Origin: Janthinobacterium lividum PAMC 25724
GTDB lineage: Bacteria; Pseudomonadota; Gammaproteobacteria; Burkholderiales; Burkholderiaceae_D
NCBI GenBank assembly: GCA_000242815.2
Contig: AHHB01000036.1
Span: 124,001 to 188,000, forward strand
DNA length: 64,000 nucleotides
Reading direction: 5' to 3'
Made by a program: the position numbers and the translations under genes. Below, in pieces: positions 1-8,787 of this stretch. The notes under the pieces were generated by a model. It saw only the letters and a list, made by a program, of their open reading frames with translations. It made no database searches and was not told the DNA's origin. The stretch's first letter is position 1. The number at the start of each line of letters is the position of its first letter.

Positions 1-2661
1 GAATACTATTTGCCCCTGTTCTTCGAGCAAACGGCTACCCTGTTCGACTACCTGCCGCCCGACGCTTCACTGGCCCTGGTGGGCGAAATCGATGCAGCCA
101 TCGGGCGCTTCTGGACCGATACCGAGTCGCGCTACCGCTTTTTGAAGGCGGACCGCGAGCGGCCGATCCTGCCACCCGAATCGATCTTCTTGTCCGACGA
201 GCAGTTCTTCGGCCTGGCCAAGCCGTATCCGCGCCTGGCGATTGCGAAATCGAACGATGCGCTGGCCTCCGAACTGTCGGCGCCCGTGCCGAATATCGCC
301 GTCAACCGCCGCGCCGACGACCCGCTGGCCAACCTGCGCAGCTATGTGCTGCAATCAGGGCGCCGCGTGATGATCTGCGCCGAATCGAACGGCCGCCGTG
401 AAACATTGCAACAGTACTTCACCGAATACGATCTGCAGCTGACGCCGGTGGAAGGCTGCGACGGCTTCTTGCAATCCGACGCCAAGCTGATGCTGGGCGT
501 GGCGCCGCTGCACGCCGGTTTCGAGCTGTTCACGCCGGACAGCAAGCTCGCTTTCATCACCGAGACGGAACTGTACGCCGGCTCCGGGCGCAGGGTTGGC
601 AGCAAGAAGCAGGAGGGCGTGACGCAGGTCGAATCGATGGTGCGCGACCTGTCGGAGCTGAAAATCGGCGACCCCGTGGTGCACATCAACCACGGCATCG
701 GGCGCTACATGGGCCTGACCAGCATGGACCTGGGCGAAGGCGAAACGGAATTTCTGCACCTTGAATACGCCAAGGACACCAAACTGTACGTGCCCGTGTC
801 GCAGTTACATGTGATCTCCCGCTATTCTGGCGCTTCGCCGGAAGACGCGCCGCTGCACTCGCTTGGCTCGGGCCAGTGGGAAAAAGCCAAGAAGCGCGCG
901 GCGGAACAGGTGCGCGACACGGCCGCCGAGCTACTCAACCTGTATGCGCGCCGCGCCCTGCGCCAGGGCCACTCCTTCGAATTTTCGGCGCATGATTACC
1001 AGCGCTTCGCCGACAGCTTCGGCTTCGACGAGACGCCGGACCAGGCCGAGGCCATCCGCAACGTCATCAAGGACATGACTTCGGGCAAACCGATGGACCG
1101 CCTGGTGTGCGGTGACGTCGGCTTCGGCAAGACCGAAGTGGCGCTGCGCGCCGCCTTCATCGCCGTCATGGGCGGCAAGCAGGTTGCCATCCTGGCGCCC
1201 ACCACCCTGCTGGCGGAACAGCATGCGCAAACCTTTGCCGACCGTTTCGCCGACTGGCCCGTACGCATCGCGGAATTGTCGCGTTTCCGTAGCGGCAAGG
1301 AGATCACGCAGGCGTTCAAGGGCATGGCCGACGGCACCATCGACATCGTCATCGGCACGCATAAACTGCTGTCCGATGACGTGAAATTCACGCGCTTGGG
1401 CCTGGTCATCATCGACGAGGAACACCGGTTTGGCGTGCGCCAGAAGGAAGCCTTGAAAGCCTTGCGCGCGGAGGTGGACGTGCTGACCCTGACGGCCACG
1501 CCGATTCCGCGCACGCTGGGCATGGCGCTGGAAGGCTTGCGCGACTTTTCCATCATCGCCACGGCACCGCAAAAGCGCCTGGCCATCAAGACCTTCGTGC
1601 GCAGCGAGGGCGAAGCCATCATCCGCGAAGCATGCTTGCGCGAACTCAAACGCGGTGGCCAGATCTACTTCCTGCACAACGAGGTGGACACTATCCAGAA
1701 CCGCATGGCCATGCTGACGGAACTGCTGCCCGAGGCGCGTATCGCCGTGGCCCACGGCCAGATGCACGAGCGCGACCTGGAAAAGGTCATGCGCGACTTC
1801 GTCGCCCAGCGTTTCAATATTTTGCTGTGCACGACGATCATTGAAACGGGCATCGACGTGCCGACGGCGAACACCATCATCATGCACCGCGCCGACAAAT
1901 TCGGCCTGGCGCAGCTGCACCAGCTGCGCGGCCGGGTCGGACGCTCGCACCACCAGGCGTACGCTTACCTGCTGGTGCACGACGTGCAGGGTCTCACAAA
2001 ACTGGCGCAGCGCCGCCTGGACGCGATTCAGCAGATGGAAGAACTGGGCAGCGGCTTCTACCTGGCGATGCACGACCTGGAAATTCGCGGTGCCGGCGAA
2101 GTACTGGGCGAGAGCCAGTCGGGCGAGATGACGGAAATCGGCTTCCAGATGTATTCGGACATGCTTCACGAAGCCGTGCGCTCGCTGAAAGCGGGCAAGG
2201 AGCCGGACCTGGCCGCGCCATTGGCCTCGACGACGGAAATCAACCTGCACGTGCCGGCCCTGCTGCCGGCCGACTTCTGCGGCGACGTGCACGAGCGCCT
2301 GTCGATCTACAAGCGCCTGGCCAACTGCGCCACGCAGGAAAAAATCGACGATATCCAGGAAGAACTGATCGACCGCTTCGGCAAGCTGCCCGACGCCGTG
2401 AAAGCGCTGATCGAGACGCACCGCCTGCGCATCGGCGCGAAAACCGTGGGCATCGTCAAGATTGACGTACATGGCGAGGCGGCCACCCTGCAATTCATGG
2501 CCAAGCCGCCGATCGACCCGATGCGCATTATCGATTTGATCCAGAAGAACCGCCATATCAAGCTGCATGGCCAGGACAAGCTGAAAATCACGGCCACCAT
2601 GCCCGACCTGGCCGCGCGCGTGACACAGATCAAGACCACCATCAAGCAATTGACGGTGTAG
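1..2661 (+). CDS. mfd: Transcription-repair coupling factor Mfd, 5'-truncated by window edge
   Basis: Mfd is a DNA translocase that removes RNA polymerase stalled at lesions and recruits UvrA. The reading frame is open from base 1, giving 886 residues. The family is about 1150 residues long, so roughly the first 260 lie outside the window. Seen in order: the end of the UvrB-like region, the RNA-polymerase-interacting (CarD-like) segment with GDPVVHINHGIGRY near fragment residue 219, the Walker A motif GDVGFGKTE near 368, the DEEH box (IIDEEHRFG) near 469, helicase motifs including GRVGRS, and the C-terminal TRCF domain. It is followed 32 bases later by serB on the same strand. No internal lesion was seen. 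Confidence 0.97.
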   Translation, partial: EYYLPLFFEQTATLFDYLPPDASLALVGEIDAAIGRFWTDTESRYRFLKADRERPILPPESIFLSDEQFFGLAKPYPRLAIAKSNDALASELSAPVPNIAVNRRADDPLANLRSYVLQSGRRVMICAESNGRRETLQQYFTEYDLQLTPVEGCDGFLQSDAKLMLGVAPLHAGFELFTPDSKLAFITETELYAGSGRRVGSKKQEGVTQVESMVRDLSELKIGDPVVHINHGIGRYMGLTSMDLGEGETEFLHLEYAKDTKLYVPVSQLHVISRYSGASPEDAPLHSLGSGQWEKAKKRAAEQVRDTAAELLNLYARRALRQGHSFEFSAHDYQRFADSFGFDETPDQAEAIRNVIKDMTSGKPMDRLVCGDVGFGKTEVALRAAFIAVMGGKQVAILAPTTLLAEQHAQTFADRFADWPVRIAELSRFRSGKEITQAFKGMADGTIDIVIGTHKLLSDDVKFTRLGLVIIDEEHRFGVRQKEALKALRAEVDVLTLTATPIPRTLGMALEGLRDFSIIATAPQKRLAIKTFVRSEGEAIIREACLRELKRGGQIYFLHNEVDTIQNRMAMLTELLPEARIAVAHGQMHERDLEKVMRDFVAQRFNILLCTTIIETGIDVPTANTIIMHRADKFGLAQLHQLRGRVGRSHHQAYAYLLVHDVQGLTKLAQRRLDAIQQMEELGSGFYLAMHDLEIRGAGEVLGESQSGEMTEIGFQMYSDMLHEAVRSLKAGKEPDLAAPLASTTEINLHVPALLPADFCGDVHERLSIYKRLANCATQEKIDDIQEELIDRFGKLPDAVKALIETHRLRIGAKTVGIVKIDVHGEAATLQFMAKPPIDPMRIIDLIQKNRHIKLHGQDKLKITATMPDLAARVTQIKTTIKQLTV

Positions 2662-2693
2662 ACTATTAGATAACCTTACGCGGGACTGCCCCC

Positions 2694-3560
2694 ATGACCA
2701 ATACCACTTCCATCACCATGAATCTGATCCTGCAAGACGCGGACGGCGACATGGCCAGGCTTGAGCGCATCGCCGCCCTGGCTGCGCCCGCGAGCATCAC
2801 GCGAATCGGCCCGAACGCCGTGCACTGCGAGCAGATCGCCTATTCTCCCGCGCTGCGCCACACCATCGAAGTGGCGGCGCAGGCGGCGCAGCTGGACGCC
2901 ACCTATATGATGGGCCAGCGCGAACTGAGTGAATTCAAGCTCGTGGCGATGGACATGGATTCGACCCTGATCACCATCGAGTGCATCGATGAAATCGCCG
3001 ACATGCAGGGTTTGAAACCGCAGGTGGCGGCCATCACGGAGGCGGCGATGCGCGGCGAACTCGATTTTTCCGCCAGCCTGAAGCAGCGCGTGGCCTTGCT
3101 CGAAGGACTCGACGCGTCAGCCCTGCAGCGCGTCTACGACGAGCGCCTGAAGCTGTCGCCGGGTGCGCAAACCATGCTGGCAGCCGTACAGAAAGCCGGC
3201 CTGAAAACCCTGCTGGTCTCGGGCGGCTTTACCTTCTTTACGGAGCGCCTGAAGCAGCGCCTGGGGCTCGATTTCACGCACGCGAACGAACTGGAAATCG
3301 TCGATGGCAAGCTGACCGGCAAAGTCTTAGGCGGCATCGTCGACGCCGAAGAAAAACAGCGCACGGTAGAGCGCGTCTGCGCACAGTTGGGCATCACGCC
3401 AGCGCAAGCCATCGTCATGGGCGATGGCGCCAACGACTTGAAAATGATGGGCATCGCCGGCCTGTCGGTTGCCTTCCGCGCCAAGCCCGTGGTGCGTTCG
3501 CAGGCGGACGTGGCGCTGAACTTCGTGGGGCTCGATGGTATTTTGAATATCCTCAACTGA
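2694..3560 (+). CDS. serB: Phosphoserine phosphatase SerB
   Basis: This enzyme hydrolyses O-phosphoserine to serine, the last step of serine biosynthesis, in the cytoplasm. The 288-residue protein has an N-terminal ACT-like region (about 1-75) and a HAD phosphatase core. The DMDST motif puts the nucleophile at D87 and the general acid at D89. The HAD serine motif lies in LLVSGGFTFF, and GDGAND near residue 243 supplies the magnesium ligands. The length is typical of proteobacterial SerB. The start is an ATG 32 bases after mfd, so the two genes may be co-transcribed. A strong hairpin follows the stop codon. Confidence 0.96.
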   Translation: MTNTTSITMNLILQDADGDMARLERIAALAAPASITRIGPNAVHCEQIAYSPALRHTIEVAAQAAQLDATYMMGQRELSEFKLVAMDMDSTLITIECIDEIADMQGLKPQVAAITEAAMRGELDFSASLKQRVALLEGLDASALQRVYDERLKLSPGAQTMLAAVQKAGLKTLLVSGGFTFFTERLKQRLGLDFTHANELEIVDGKLTGKVLGGIVDAEEKQRTVERVCAQLGITPAQAIVMGDGANDLKMMGIAGLSVAFRAKPVVRSQADVALNFVGLDGILNILN

Positions 3561-3564
3561 TCTT

Positions 3565-3596
3565 GCCCGGGCATGGCTGCGCGGCCATGCCCGGGC
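3565..3596. terminator. Hairpin between convergent serB and the serine hydrolase gene
   Basis: A perfect 13-bp inverted repeat (GCCCGGGCATGGC and its complement) surrounds a 6-base loop. It fills the 41 bases between the two convergent stop codons, so it could act in both directions. No T-run follows on either strand, so it may stop or protect transcripts without being a classical intrinsic terminator. Confidence 0.6.
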
Positions 3597-3601
3597 CTAC
3601 T

Positions 3602-5500
3602 CTATAGCTGCCACAAGCGCAGCGGCAGCAAGCCCCACCAAGCCAGCACCAGCAGCAGTTCCAGCGCCGCCAGCAAGGCCACCCAATCCCATTTCGCCCA
3701 CGAGCCCGCCTCGGCCGCCGTGCCACGGCTGCGCCAGCAGCGCGCCAGGCCGAACGCGACGGCCAGCGGCAGCGTGCCCGTGAGCAGCGCCAGCAGCACG
3801 CTGGCGATGCTCACGTCGCCCAGGCTTAGGTAGGATTGGAAGTAAAACAACGGTGCGGGCAAGAGCAGCGCCAGCAGTGACAGCAGGGGCGCGAACAGAT
3901 GGTCGCCCCGCCCCAGCCCGCGCAGCGCAGCGCGCCAGACGCCCACCACCAGCACATACAGCAAACCGAGCACGCCCAGCGCCAGGCTGCCCCACAACAC
4001 CAGCAGGCGCAGCATCGACACGCGCTCATAGTTGCGCAAGCCGTCACTGAGGATATGCTTGCCATCGTCTTGCAGCAGCACATGCGATGGCATGCTGCGG
4101 TCGCTGGCGCGAAATAGCAAGCCGCCCACCGGCTCCAGCTCCTTAGGCTCGCCCTGGAACGGGATCAGAAATAGCGACTCGCCATCCCATTTCAGGCGCG
4201 TAAAGCCGAAGACGGCATCGACCCAGGCCAGGCTGGCCATGGGACTGGGTGACGGCACGTACACGCCCTGCCAGTTTTCCAGCGTGGGCGCGGGCGTGCC
4301 CTGCGGGGCAGGCGCGCGTAGCGGCAGCGCCAGGTCGCGCAGCAGCAGACGGTTGAAGCGTTCATAGTCGGCCTGTTCCACATCGGCATTGAAGGCCACG
4401 AAGAAGGCGCTGCCCTGCTCCGGATAGAAGCACAGCATGGCGCGGAAACCGACGGTCGTGCCAGGATGGCAGGCACCGACCACATTGTGACGGTCGCGCA
4501 CGGCAAGCGCCAGGCCGTGGCCCGTTGCCAGGCCCGCCTGCACCGCATCCGTGCCGGCTGGTTCGGACAAGGCACCCATCAGCGCCAGGTCGATGAAGCG
4601 CTTGCCCTGCAGCTTGCCATCACCCATCAGAAATTGCGCCAGCTTGCCCATGTCGGCCGCTGTGGTGGTAAATTGCGCGGCCGGACGCAGGTACTGCGGC
4701 ACTGCCGGCTGTGCCACACCATGCTCGAAGTGGCCCATGGCCAGGCGCGGGTCAAGCTGCGCACCTGCCGGTGTGCTCATTGGTGTGCTCATCTGGGTAA
4801 CAAAGCCAAACGTACTGTCCGCCATCCCCAGCGGCTGCAGCAACTGGGCATCGAGGTAGCGCTCGTACGGCTGGCCCGTGACCTTCTCGATCAGCATGCC
4901 CAGCAAGCCATAGCCCATGTTGGAATACGCGTAACGGCTGCCGGGCCGGGCGCGCACGCGCAGCAGATTGCGCCCGCCCTCAAAAGCCTCGGCCAACGGC
5001 GTCTGCGGCGCCGGGTGCAGGCTGAACGCCTGCCAGAGACGCACATTATCCAGGCCTGACGTATGCGCCAGCAGGTGGCGGATGCGCACGGGATCGCTGG
5101 CCTGCCACGGATTTTTCAAGGCCAGTTCCGGCAGCACCTGATGCAAGGGCGTGTCGAGCGTGAGCCGGTCTTCGCTGACCAGGCGCAAGACGCCCAGCGC
5201 CAGCGCCACCTTGCCCACGGAACCCACCTGCACGCGCGTGTCAGCCTGCATGGGTATAAGCCGGCTGACATCGCGCAAGCCCGATGCGCCGACTCTCACT
5301 GTTCCATCTGGCAAGACCTCACTCCAGACGGCGCCGGCCAAGCCCTCTTCCTTCAAGCCGGAAGCAAACTGCGCCTCCAGTGCAGGGTCGGCGGCGTGGG
5401 CCAGCGTGGCGCACAGCAACAAGGCCGGCAATGGAAAGCTACGCCGCAGCCAGCATCCGGCGCGTGCGGCCCAGGTGAGATATCGATCAGCTTTCAACAA
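3602..5500 (-). CDS. Serine hydrolase of the beta-lactamase/esterase class C family with membrane C-terminus
   Basis: The protein has a signal peptide (hydrophobic stretch ending near AHA-AD) and a class C beta-lactamase-like penicillin-binding fold. The S-x-x-K tetrad is SVGK (S94 to K97) and the Tyr motif is YSN in RYAYSNMGYG. After the catalytic domain come about four hydrophobic segments, for example LALGVLGLLYVLVVGVW and ALELLLVLAWWGLL, suggesting a membrane-anchored periplasmic enzyme of 632 residues. The TTG at 5500 is preferred because AAAAAGGTGG lies six bases upstream; the frame also opens at a TTG at 5539. Family members include D-aminopeptidases, esterases and peptidoglycan-acting enzymes. 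The substrate is unknown, and calling it a resistance gene is not justified. Confidence 0.82.
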   Translation of the reverse strand: MLKADRYLTWAARAGCWLRRSFPLPALLLCATLAHAADPALEAQFASGLKEEGLAGAVWSEVLPDGTVRVGASGLRDVSRLIPMQADTRVQVGSVGKVALALGVLRLVSEDRLTLDTPLHQVLPELALKNPWQASDPVRIRHLLAHTSGLDNVRLWQAFSLHPAPQTPLAEAFEGGRNLLRVRARPGSRYAYSNMGYGLLGMLIEKVTGQPYERYLDAQLLQPLGMADSTFGFVTQMSTPMSTPAGAQLDPRLAMGHFEHGVAQPAVPQYLRPAAQFTTTAADMGKLAQFLMGDGKLQGKRFIDLALMGALSEPAGTDAVQAGLATGHGLALAVRDRHNVVGACHPGTTVGFRAMLCFYPEQGSAFFVAFNADVEQADYERFNRLLLRDLALPLRAPAPQGTPAPTLENWQGVYVPSPSPMASLAWVDAVFGFTRLKWDGESLFLIPFQGEPKELEPVGGLLFRASDRSMPSHVLLQDDGKHILSDGLRNYERVSMLRLLVLWGSLALGVLGLLYVLVVGVWRAALRGLGRGDHLFAPLLSLLALLLPAPLFYFQSYLSLGDVSIASVLLALLTGTLPLAVAFGLARCWRSRGTAAEAGSWAKWDWVALLAALELLLVLAWWGLLPLRLWQL

Positions 5501-5660
5501 TGTATTCCACCTTTTTCCTTGTATTGCGCTGCTGCGCAATCTAGCTTGTCAGCATAAAAACTGGGCCAACAATCAGGCAGGCTGGAAGCTGCATGTCATG
5601 GGGCATGGCCGGACTGCGGCAAGCCTGCCGCCTGCCCGATTGCCGCTTGCCCACTTGCCG

Positions 5661-6827
5661 CTACATCGCTGCGAACGCGCGTTCGATATCGGCGATCAGA
5701 TCCTGCGGCTCTTCCAGCCCCACATTCAGGCGCACCAGCTGGCCCGGCAACTGCCAGCCCTTGCGCATGGCGGCGATGCGGTATGGCATCACCAGGCTAT
5801 TCGCACCACCCCAGCTGTAGCCTATCTTGAACAACTGCAAGGCATCGACGAAACGGTCTGTCTGCTGCTCCGTGTAGCGGGCATCGAACAGCACGGAAAA
5901 CAGGCCGCCGGCGCCCGTGAAATCGCGCTGCCAGATGGCATGACCCGGACAATCGTCGAAAGCCGGATGCAGCACCGTGGCGATCTCGCTCCTGCCCTTG
6001 AGCCAGCTGGCCACCGCGCGCGCGCCCGCATCATGGGCGTCGAAGCGCAACTTCATGGTCGGCAAGCCGCGCAGCACCAGGTAGGCATCGTCGGCCCCAA
6101 CGCCCATGCCAAGACGCATGTGCGCCTGCGCCAGGCGCTCGTGCAGCGCCCTGTCGCGCGTGATCAGCGCCCCCATCAGCACATCCGAGCCGCCCGACTG
6201 GTATTTCGTCAGCGCCTGCATGATGATATCGACGCCCAGCTCAAAGCCGCGCAGGGCCAGGCCGGCCGACCAGGTGTTATCCAGGGCGACGAGCACGCCG
6301 CGCGCATGCGCGGCCGCGCAGATGGCAGGCAAGTCCGGCACTTCCATGGTCACCGAGCCCGGTGCTTCCGTCCAGATCAGCTTGGTATTTTCCTGGATCA
6401 GGGCGGCGATGCCGGCGCCGATGAGCGGGTCGTAATAGCGGGCCGTGATGCCGAAGTCCTGCGCCAGCCAGCGTCCCAGTTCGCGGTTCGGGTTGTAGAT
6501 GTTTTCAGGGAGCAAGACATCATCGCCGCTCTTGAGCAGGGCAAAGTCCGCCATGGCGATGGCTGCCAGGCCCGACGGTGCCAGCAAACAGTACTTGCCT
6601 CCTTCGATCTCGGCCAGACGCGCTTCCAGCGTGAACGTGGTGGGCGTGCCGTGCAAGCCATAGGTGTAGGCGTTCTTCTCTTTCCAGTCGCCCGAGCGCA
6701 TGGCCGCGACGTCCTTGAACAGTACGGTGGACGCATGGTGTATGGCGTTGGGAAAGGCGGCAAAGCCTTGCGGTGCCTGGTAATCGCTGTGGATCAGCGC
6801 CGTTTGCGGAGATTTGAGTGTGGTCAT
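5661..6827 (-). CDS. metC: Cystathionine beta-lyase MetC (Cys/Met PLP-dependent family)
   Basis: This PLP enzyme cleaves cystathionine to homocysteine, pyruvate and ammonia in methionine synthesis. The 388-residue protein matches the Cys/Met metabolism family. The early motif YGLHGTPT, the aspartate of LDNTWSAG that contacts the PLP ring, and the presumed Schiff-base lysine in ALTKYQSGGSDV are all visible. The start is set at the ATG at 6827 (MTTLKSPQ). The longer frame from 6878 begins inside an intrinsic terminator hairpin and would put its poly-T run in the coding region. The gene is alone on its strand, downstream of the rimO terminator. Cystathionine gamma-synthase relatives look similar, so the exact reaction is a family-level call. 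Confidence 0.88.
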   Translation of the reverse strand: MTTLKSPQTALIHSDYQAPQGFAAFPNAIHHASTVLFKDVAAMRSGDWKEKNAYTYGLHGTPTTFTLEARLAEIEGGKYCLLAPSGLAAIAMADFALLKSGDDVLLPENIYNPNRELGRWLAQDFGITARYYDPLIGAGIAALIQENTKLIWTEAPGSVTMEVPDLPAICAAAHARGVLVALDNTWSAGLALRGFELGVDIIMQALTKYQSGGSDVLMGALITRDRALHERLAQAHMRLGMGVGADDAYLVLRGLPTMKLRFDAHDAGARAVASWLKGRSEIATVLHPAFDDCPGHAIWQRDFTGAGGLFSVLFDARYTEQQTDRFVDALQLFKIGYSWGGANSLVMPYRIAAMRKGWQLPGQLVRLNVGLEEPQDLIADIERAFAAM

Positions 6828-6841
6828 GGCGTCGTCGGCAT

Positions 6842-6876
6842 AAAAAAAAAGGCGGGCCAGCAATTGCTGGTCCGCC
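6842..6876 (-). terminator. Rho-independent terminator upstream of metC (reads from rimO)
   Basis: On the minus strand an 11-bp stem (GGCGGACCAGC paired with GCTGGCCCGCC, one mismatch) with loop AATT is followed by nine T residues. It lies after the rimO/repeat region and only 14 bases before the chosen metC start. It should stop rimO transcripts, or act as an attenuator if metC is read from upstream. Confidence 0.8.
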
Positions 6877-6885
6877 ATGATTGTA

Positions 6886-7131
6886 AGGGCTTATGCCCTA
6901 GTCTGCCGTACGTATGGCAGAGTGTTACACCTGCATAAAAAAACGTTCAGGCCAAGGCGCGCTGCCGAAGACAGTACTTCACTGTACGGCAAGGCAGCGC
7001 AACGCAGGCATGGACATTCGATTGCAAGGGCCTATGCCCTATTACACCTGCATAAAAAACGTTCAGGCCAAGGCGCGCTGCCGAAGACAGTACTTCACTG
7101 TACGGCAAGGCAGCGCAACGCAGGCATGGAC
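6886..7131. repeat. Two tandem copies of a long imperfect palindrome
   Basis: Copy 1 runs 6925-7015 (91 bp) and copy 2 runs 7042-7131 (90 bp). They differ essentially by one A in an A-run. Each is preceded by a short hairpin, AGGGC-ttat-GCCCT at 6886-6899 and AGGGC-ctat-GCCCT at 7027-7040. Inside each copy GCGCTGCC pairs with GGCAGCGC and ACAGT with ACTGT, so a unit folds into a long hairpin. Copy 2, with flanking AAAAAACGT and ACGTTTTTT arms, ends at the rimO stop and may help end that transcript. It has the look of a REP/MITE-like interspersed element. No transposase is present. Confidence 0.85.
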
Positions 7132-7136
7132 GTTTT

Positions 7137-8549
7137 TTACTCGGCAGCGCCCCACAGATCGTGCGCATCGGCCGAGGTGATGGTCACGTCGACGAATTGA
7201 CCAACGGCCAGCTTGCGGTGCGGTTCGAACGGTGGCTTGACGTAGACGACGCCATCGATTTCCGGCGCGTCGGCGGACGAGCGACCCACGCCGCCGGAGC
7301 GGGTGACTTCATCGATCAGCACGCGCACGGTCTTGCCGACCTTCGCTTGCAGGCGTTTTTTCGAAATTTCTTCCTGCAGCAGCATCACGCGGCCACGGCG
7401 CTCTTCGCGCAGCTCTTCCGGCACAGGGTTGGCGATGGCGTTGGCGGTCGCGCCTTCGACGGGTGAATAGGCGAAGCAGCCCAGGCGGTCGATCTGCGCT
7501 TCCTTGAGGAAGTCGAGCAAGTACTCGAATTCCGCTTCCGTTTCGCCAGGGAAACCGGCGATGAAGGTCGAGCGGATGGTCAAGTCCGGGTTGATGGCGC
7601 GCCAGGCCTGGATGCGGTCCAGGTTTTTCTCGCCACTGGCCGGGCGCTTCATGCGCTTGAGCACGTCAGGATGCGCATGCTGCATCGGAATATCGAGGTA
7701 AGGCAGGATGTGGCCGCCGCTCATCATCGGGATGATCTGGTCCACGTGCGGGTATGGATAGACGTAATGCAAGCGTACCCAGGCGCCGTAGGACTTGGCC
7801 AGTTCGCCCAGCGCTTCCGTCAGCTGTGTCATATGGGTTTTCACGGGACGGCCATTCCAGAAACCGGAACGGAATTTCACGTCCACGCCATAGGCCGAAG
7901 TGTCTTGCGAAATGACCAGCAATTCCTTGACGCCGGCCTTGAACAGATTTTCCGCTTCGATCATCAGTTCGCCGATCGGGCGCGAGACCAGGTCGCCGCG
8001 CATCGATGGGATGATGCAGAAACTGCAACGATGGTTGCAGCCTTCGGAAATTTTCAGGTAGGCATAGTGCTTCGGCGTCAGCTTGACGCCTTGCGGCGGC
8101 ACCAGATCGAGGAAGGGCGCATGTGGTTTCGGCAGGTGCAGGTGGACCGAATCCATCACTTCGGCCAGCGCGTGCGGGCCCGTGACGGACAGCACTTTCG
8201 GGTGCACCTTCATGATGATGTCGTCGCCGGCAGCATCTTTCTTGGCGCCCAGGCAACCGGTAACGATGACCTTGCCGTTTTCAGCCAGCGCTTCGCCGAT
8301 GGCGTCGAGCGACTCTTGCACGGCGGCATCGATGAAGCCGCAGGTATTGACGATCACCAGATCGGCGCCAGCGTAGGATTTCGCCGTTTCGTAACCTTCG
8401 GCGCGCAGTTGGGTCAAGATTTGTTCGGAGTCGACCAGCGCTTTCGGGCAGCCGAGCGAGACAAAGCCCACTTTCGGCGCAGCACCTGGCATGGCCAGCA
8501 TGGCCTCTGGCTTGGCGGAAGGAACGGCAATACGGTGAATTTCAGACAT
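7137..8549 (-). CDS. rimO: Ribosomal protein S12 methylthiotransferase RimO
   Basis: This radical-SAM enzyme adds a methylthio group to an aspartate of ribosomal protein S12. The 470-residue protein shows the three expected domains. An N-terminal UPF0004 domain begins at [17 protein letters not shown] and has further cysteines in VNTCGFID and TGCLGAKK. The radical-SAM core has the CxxxCxxC cluster [10 protein letters not shown]-terminal TRAM domain starts around [12 protein letters not shown]. The start is the ATG at 8549 (MSEIHRIAV). It is transcribed alone, and its 3' end abuts the palindromic repeats. Confidence 0.96.
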   Translation of the reverse strand: MSEIHRIAVPSAKPEAMLAMPGAAPKVGFVSLGCPKALVDSEQILTQLRAEGYETAKSYAGADLVIVNTCGFIDAAVQESLDAIGEALAENGKVIVTGCLGAKKDAAGDDIIMKVHPKVLSVTGPHALAEVMDSVHLHLPKPHAPFLDLVPPQGVKLTPKHYAYLKISEGCNHRCSFCIIPSMRGDLVSRPIGELMIEAENLFKAGVKELLVISQDTSAYGVDVKFRSGFWNGRPVKTHMTQLTEALGELAKSYGAWVRLHYVYPYPHVDQIIPMMSGGHILPYLDIPMQHAHPDVLKRMKRPASGEKNLDRIQAWRAINPDLTIRSTFIAGFPGETEAEFEYLLDFLKEAQIDRLGCFAYSPVEGATANAIANPVPEELREERRGRVMLLQEEISKKRLQAKVGKTVRVLIDEVTRSGGVGRSSADAPEIDGVVYVKPPFEPHRKLAVGQFVDVTITSADAHDLWGAAE

Positions 8550-8730
8550 AGTTGGCAGCTAGTAATATGGTGAGGCGAATCGGCTATTGTACCCCGAGCC
8601 GCCCTTGGCTGTCAGTGGCACTCTGGTTTTGCTGCGGGATATGCAACGGTGGGAGCCACGGGCGACCTGCCCTGAGCATATTCTTTCACGCATTCCATAT
8701 CTGGCTGCAGCCCATACTTGGCCAATGTAC

Positions 8731-8760
8731 TTGTTATTTCATACACAGTCTCGCTATAAT
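8731..8760 (+). promoter_or_regulatory. Sigma-70-type promoter for the Asp-box lipoprotein gene
   Basis: TTGTTA at 8731-8736 and a perfect TATAAT at 8755-8760 are separated by 18 bases. The -10 box ends 27 bases before the ATG at 8788. The region is clearly AT-richer than its surroundings. The rest of the rimO-lipoprotein interval shows nothing else. Confidence 0.65.
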
Positions 8761-8787
8761 AAGATTATATTGCACTGTGGAAATAAA

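Noticed and set aside
931..2649. 572-residue open frame antisense to mfd
   Set aside because: It is a by-product of GC-rich codon use opposite a well-conserved gene, with no recognisable domain.
3602..5500. Antibiotic-resistance beta-lactamase
   Set aside because: The motifs place it in the broad class C family only. The extra helices and lack of an ampR neighbour argue against a resistance role.
6828..6878. Longer N-terminus of metC from 6878
   Set aside because: The extra codons come from a terminator hairpin and its poly-T run, so they are unlikely to be translated.
5151..6938. 595-residue open frame on the plus strand
   Set aside because: It is antisense to the serine hydrolase and metC, which show catalytic motifs. 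The translation is low-complexity, rich in Arg, Ala and Gln, and matches nothing.
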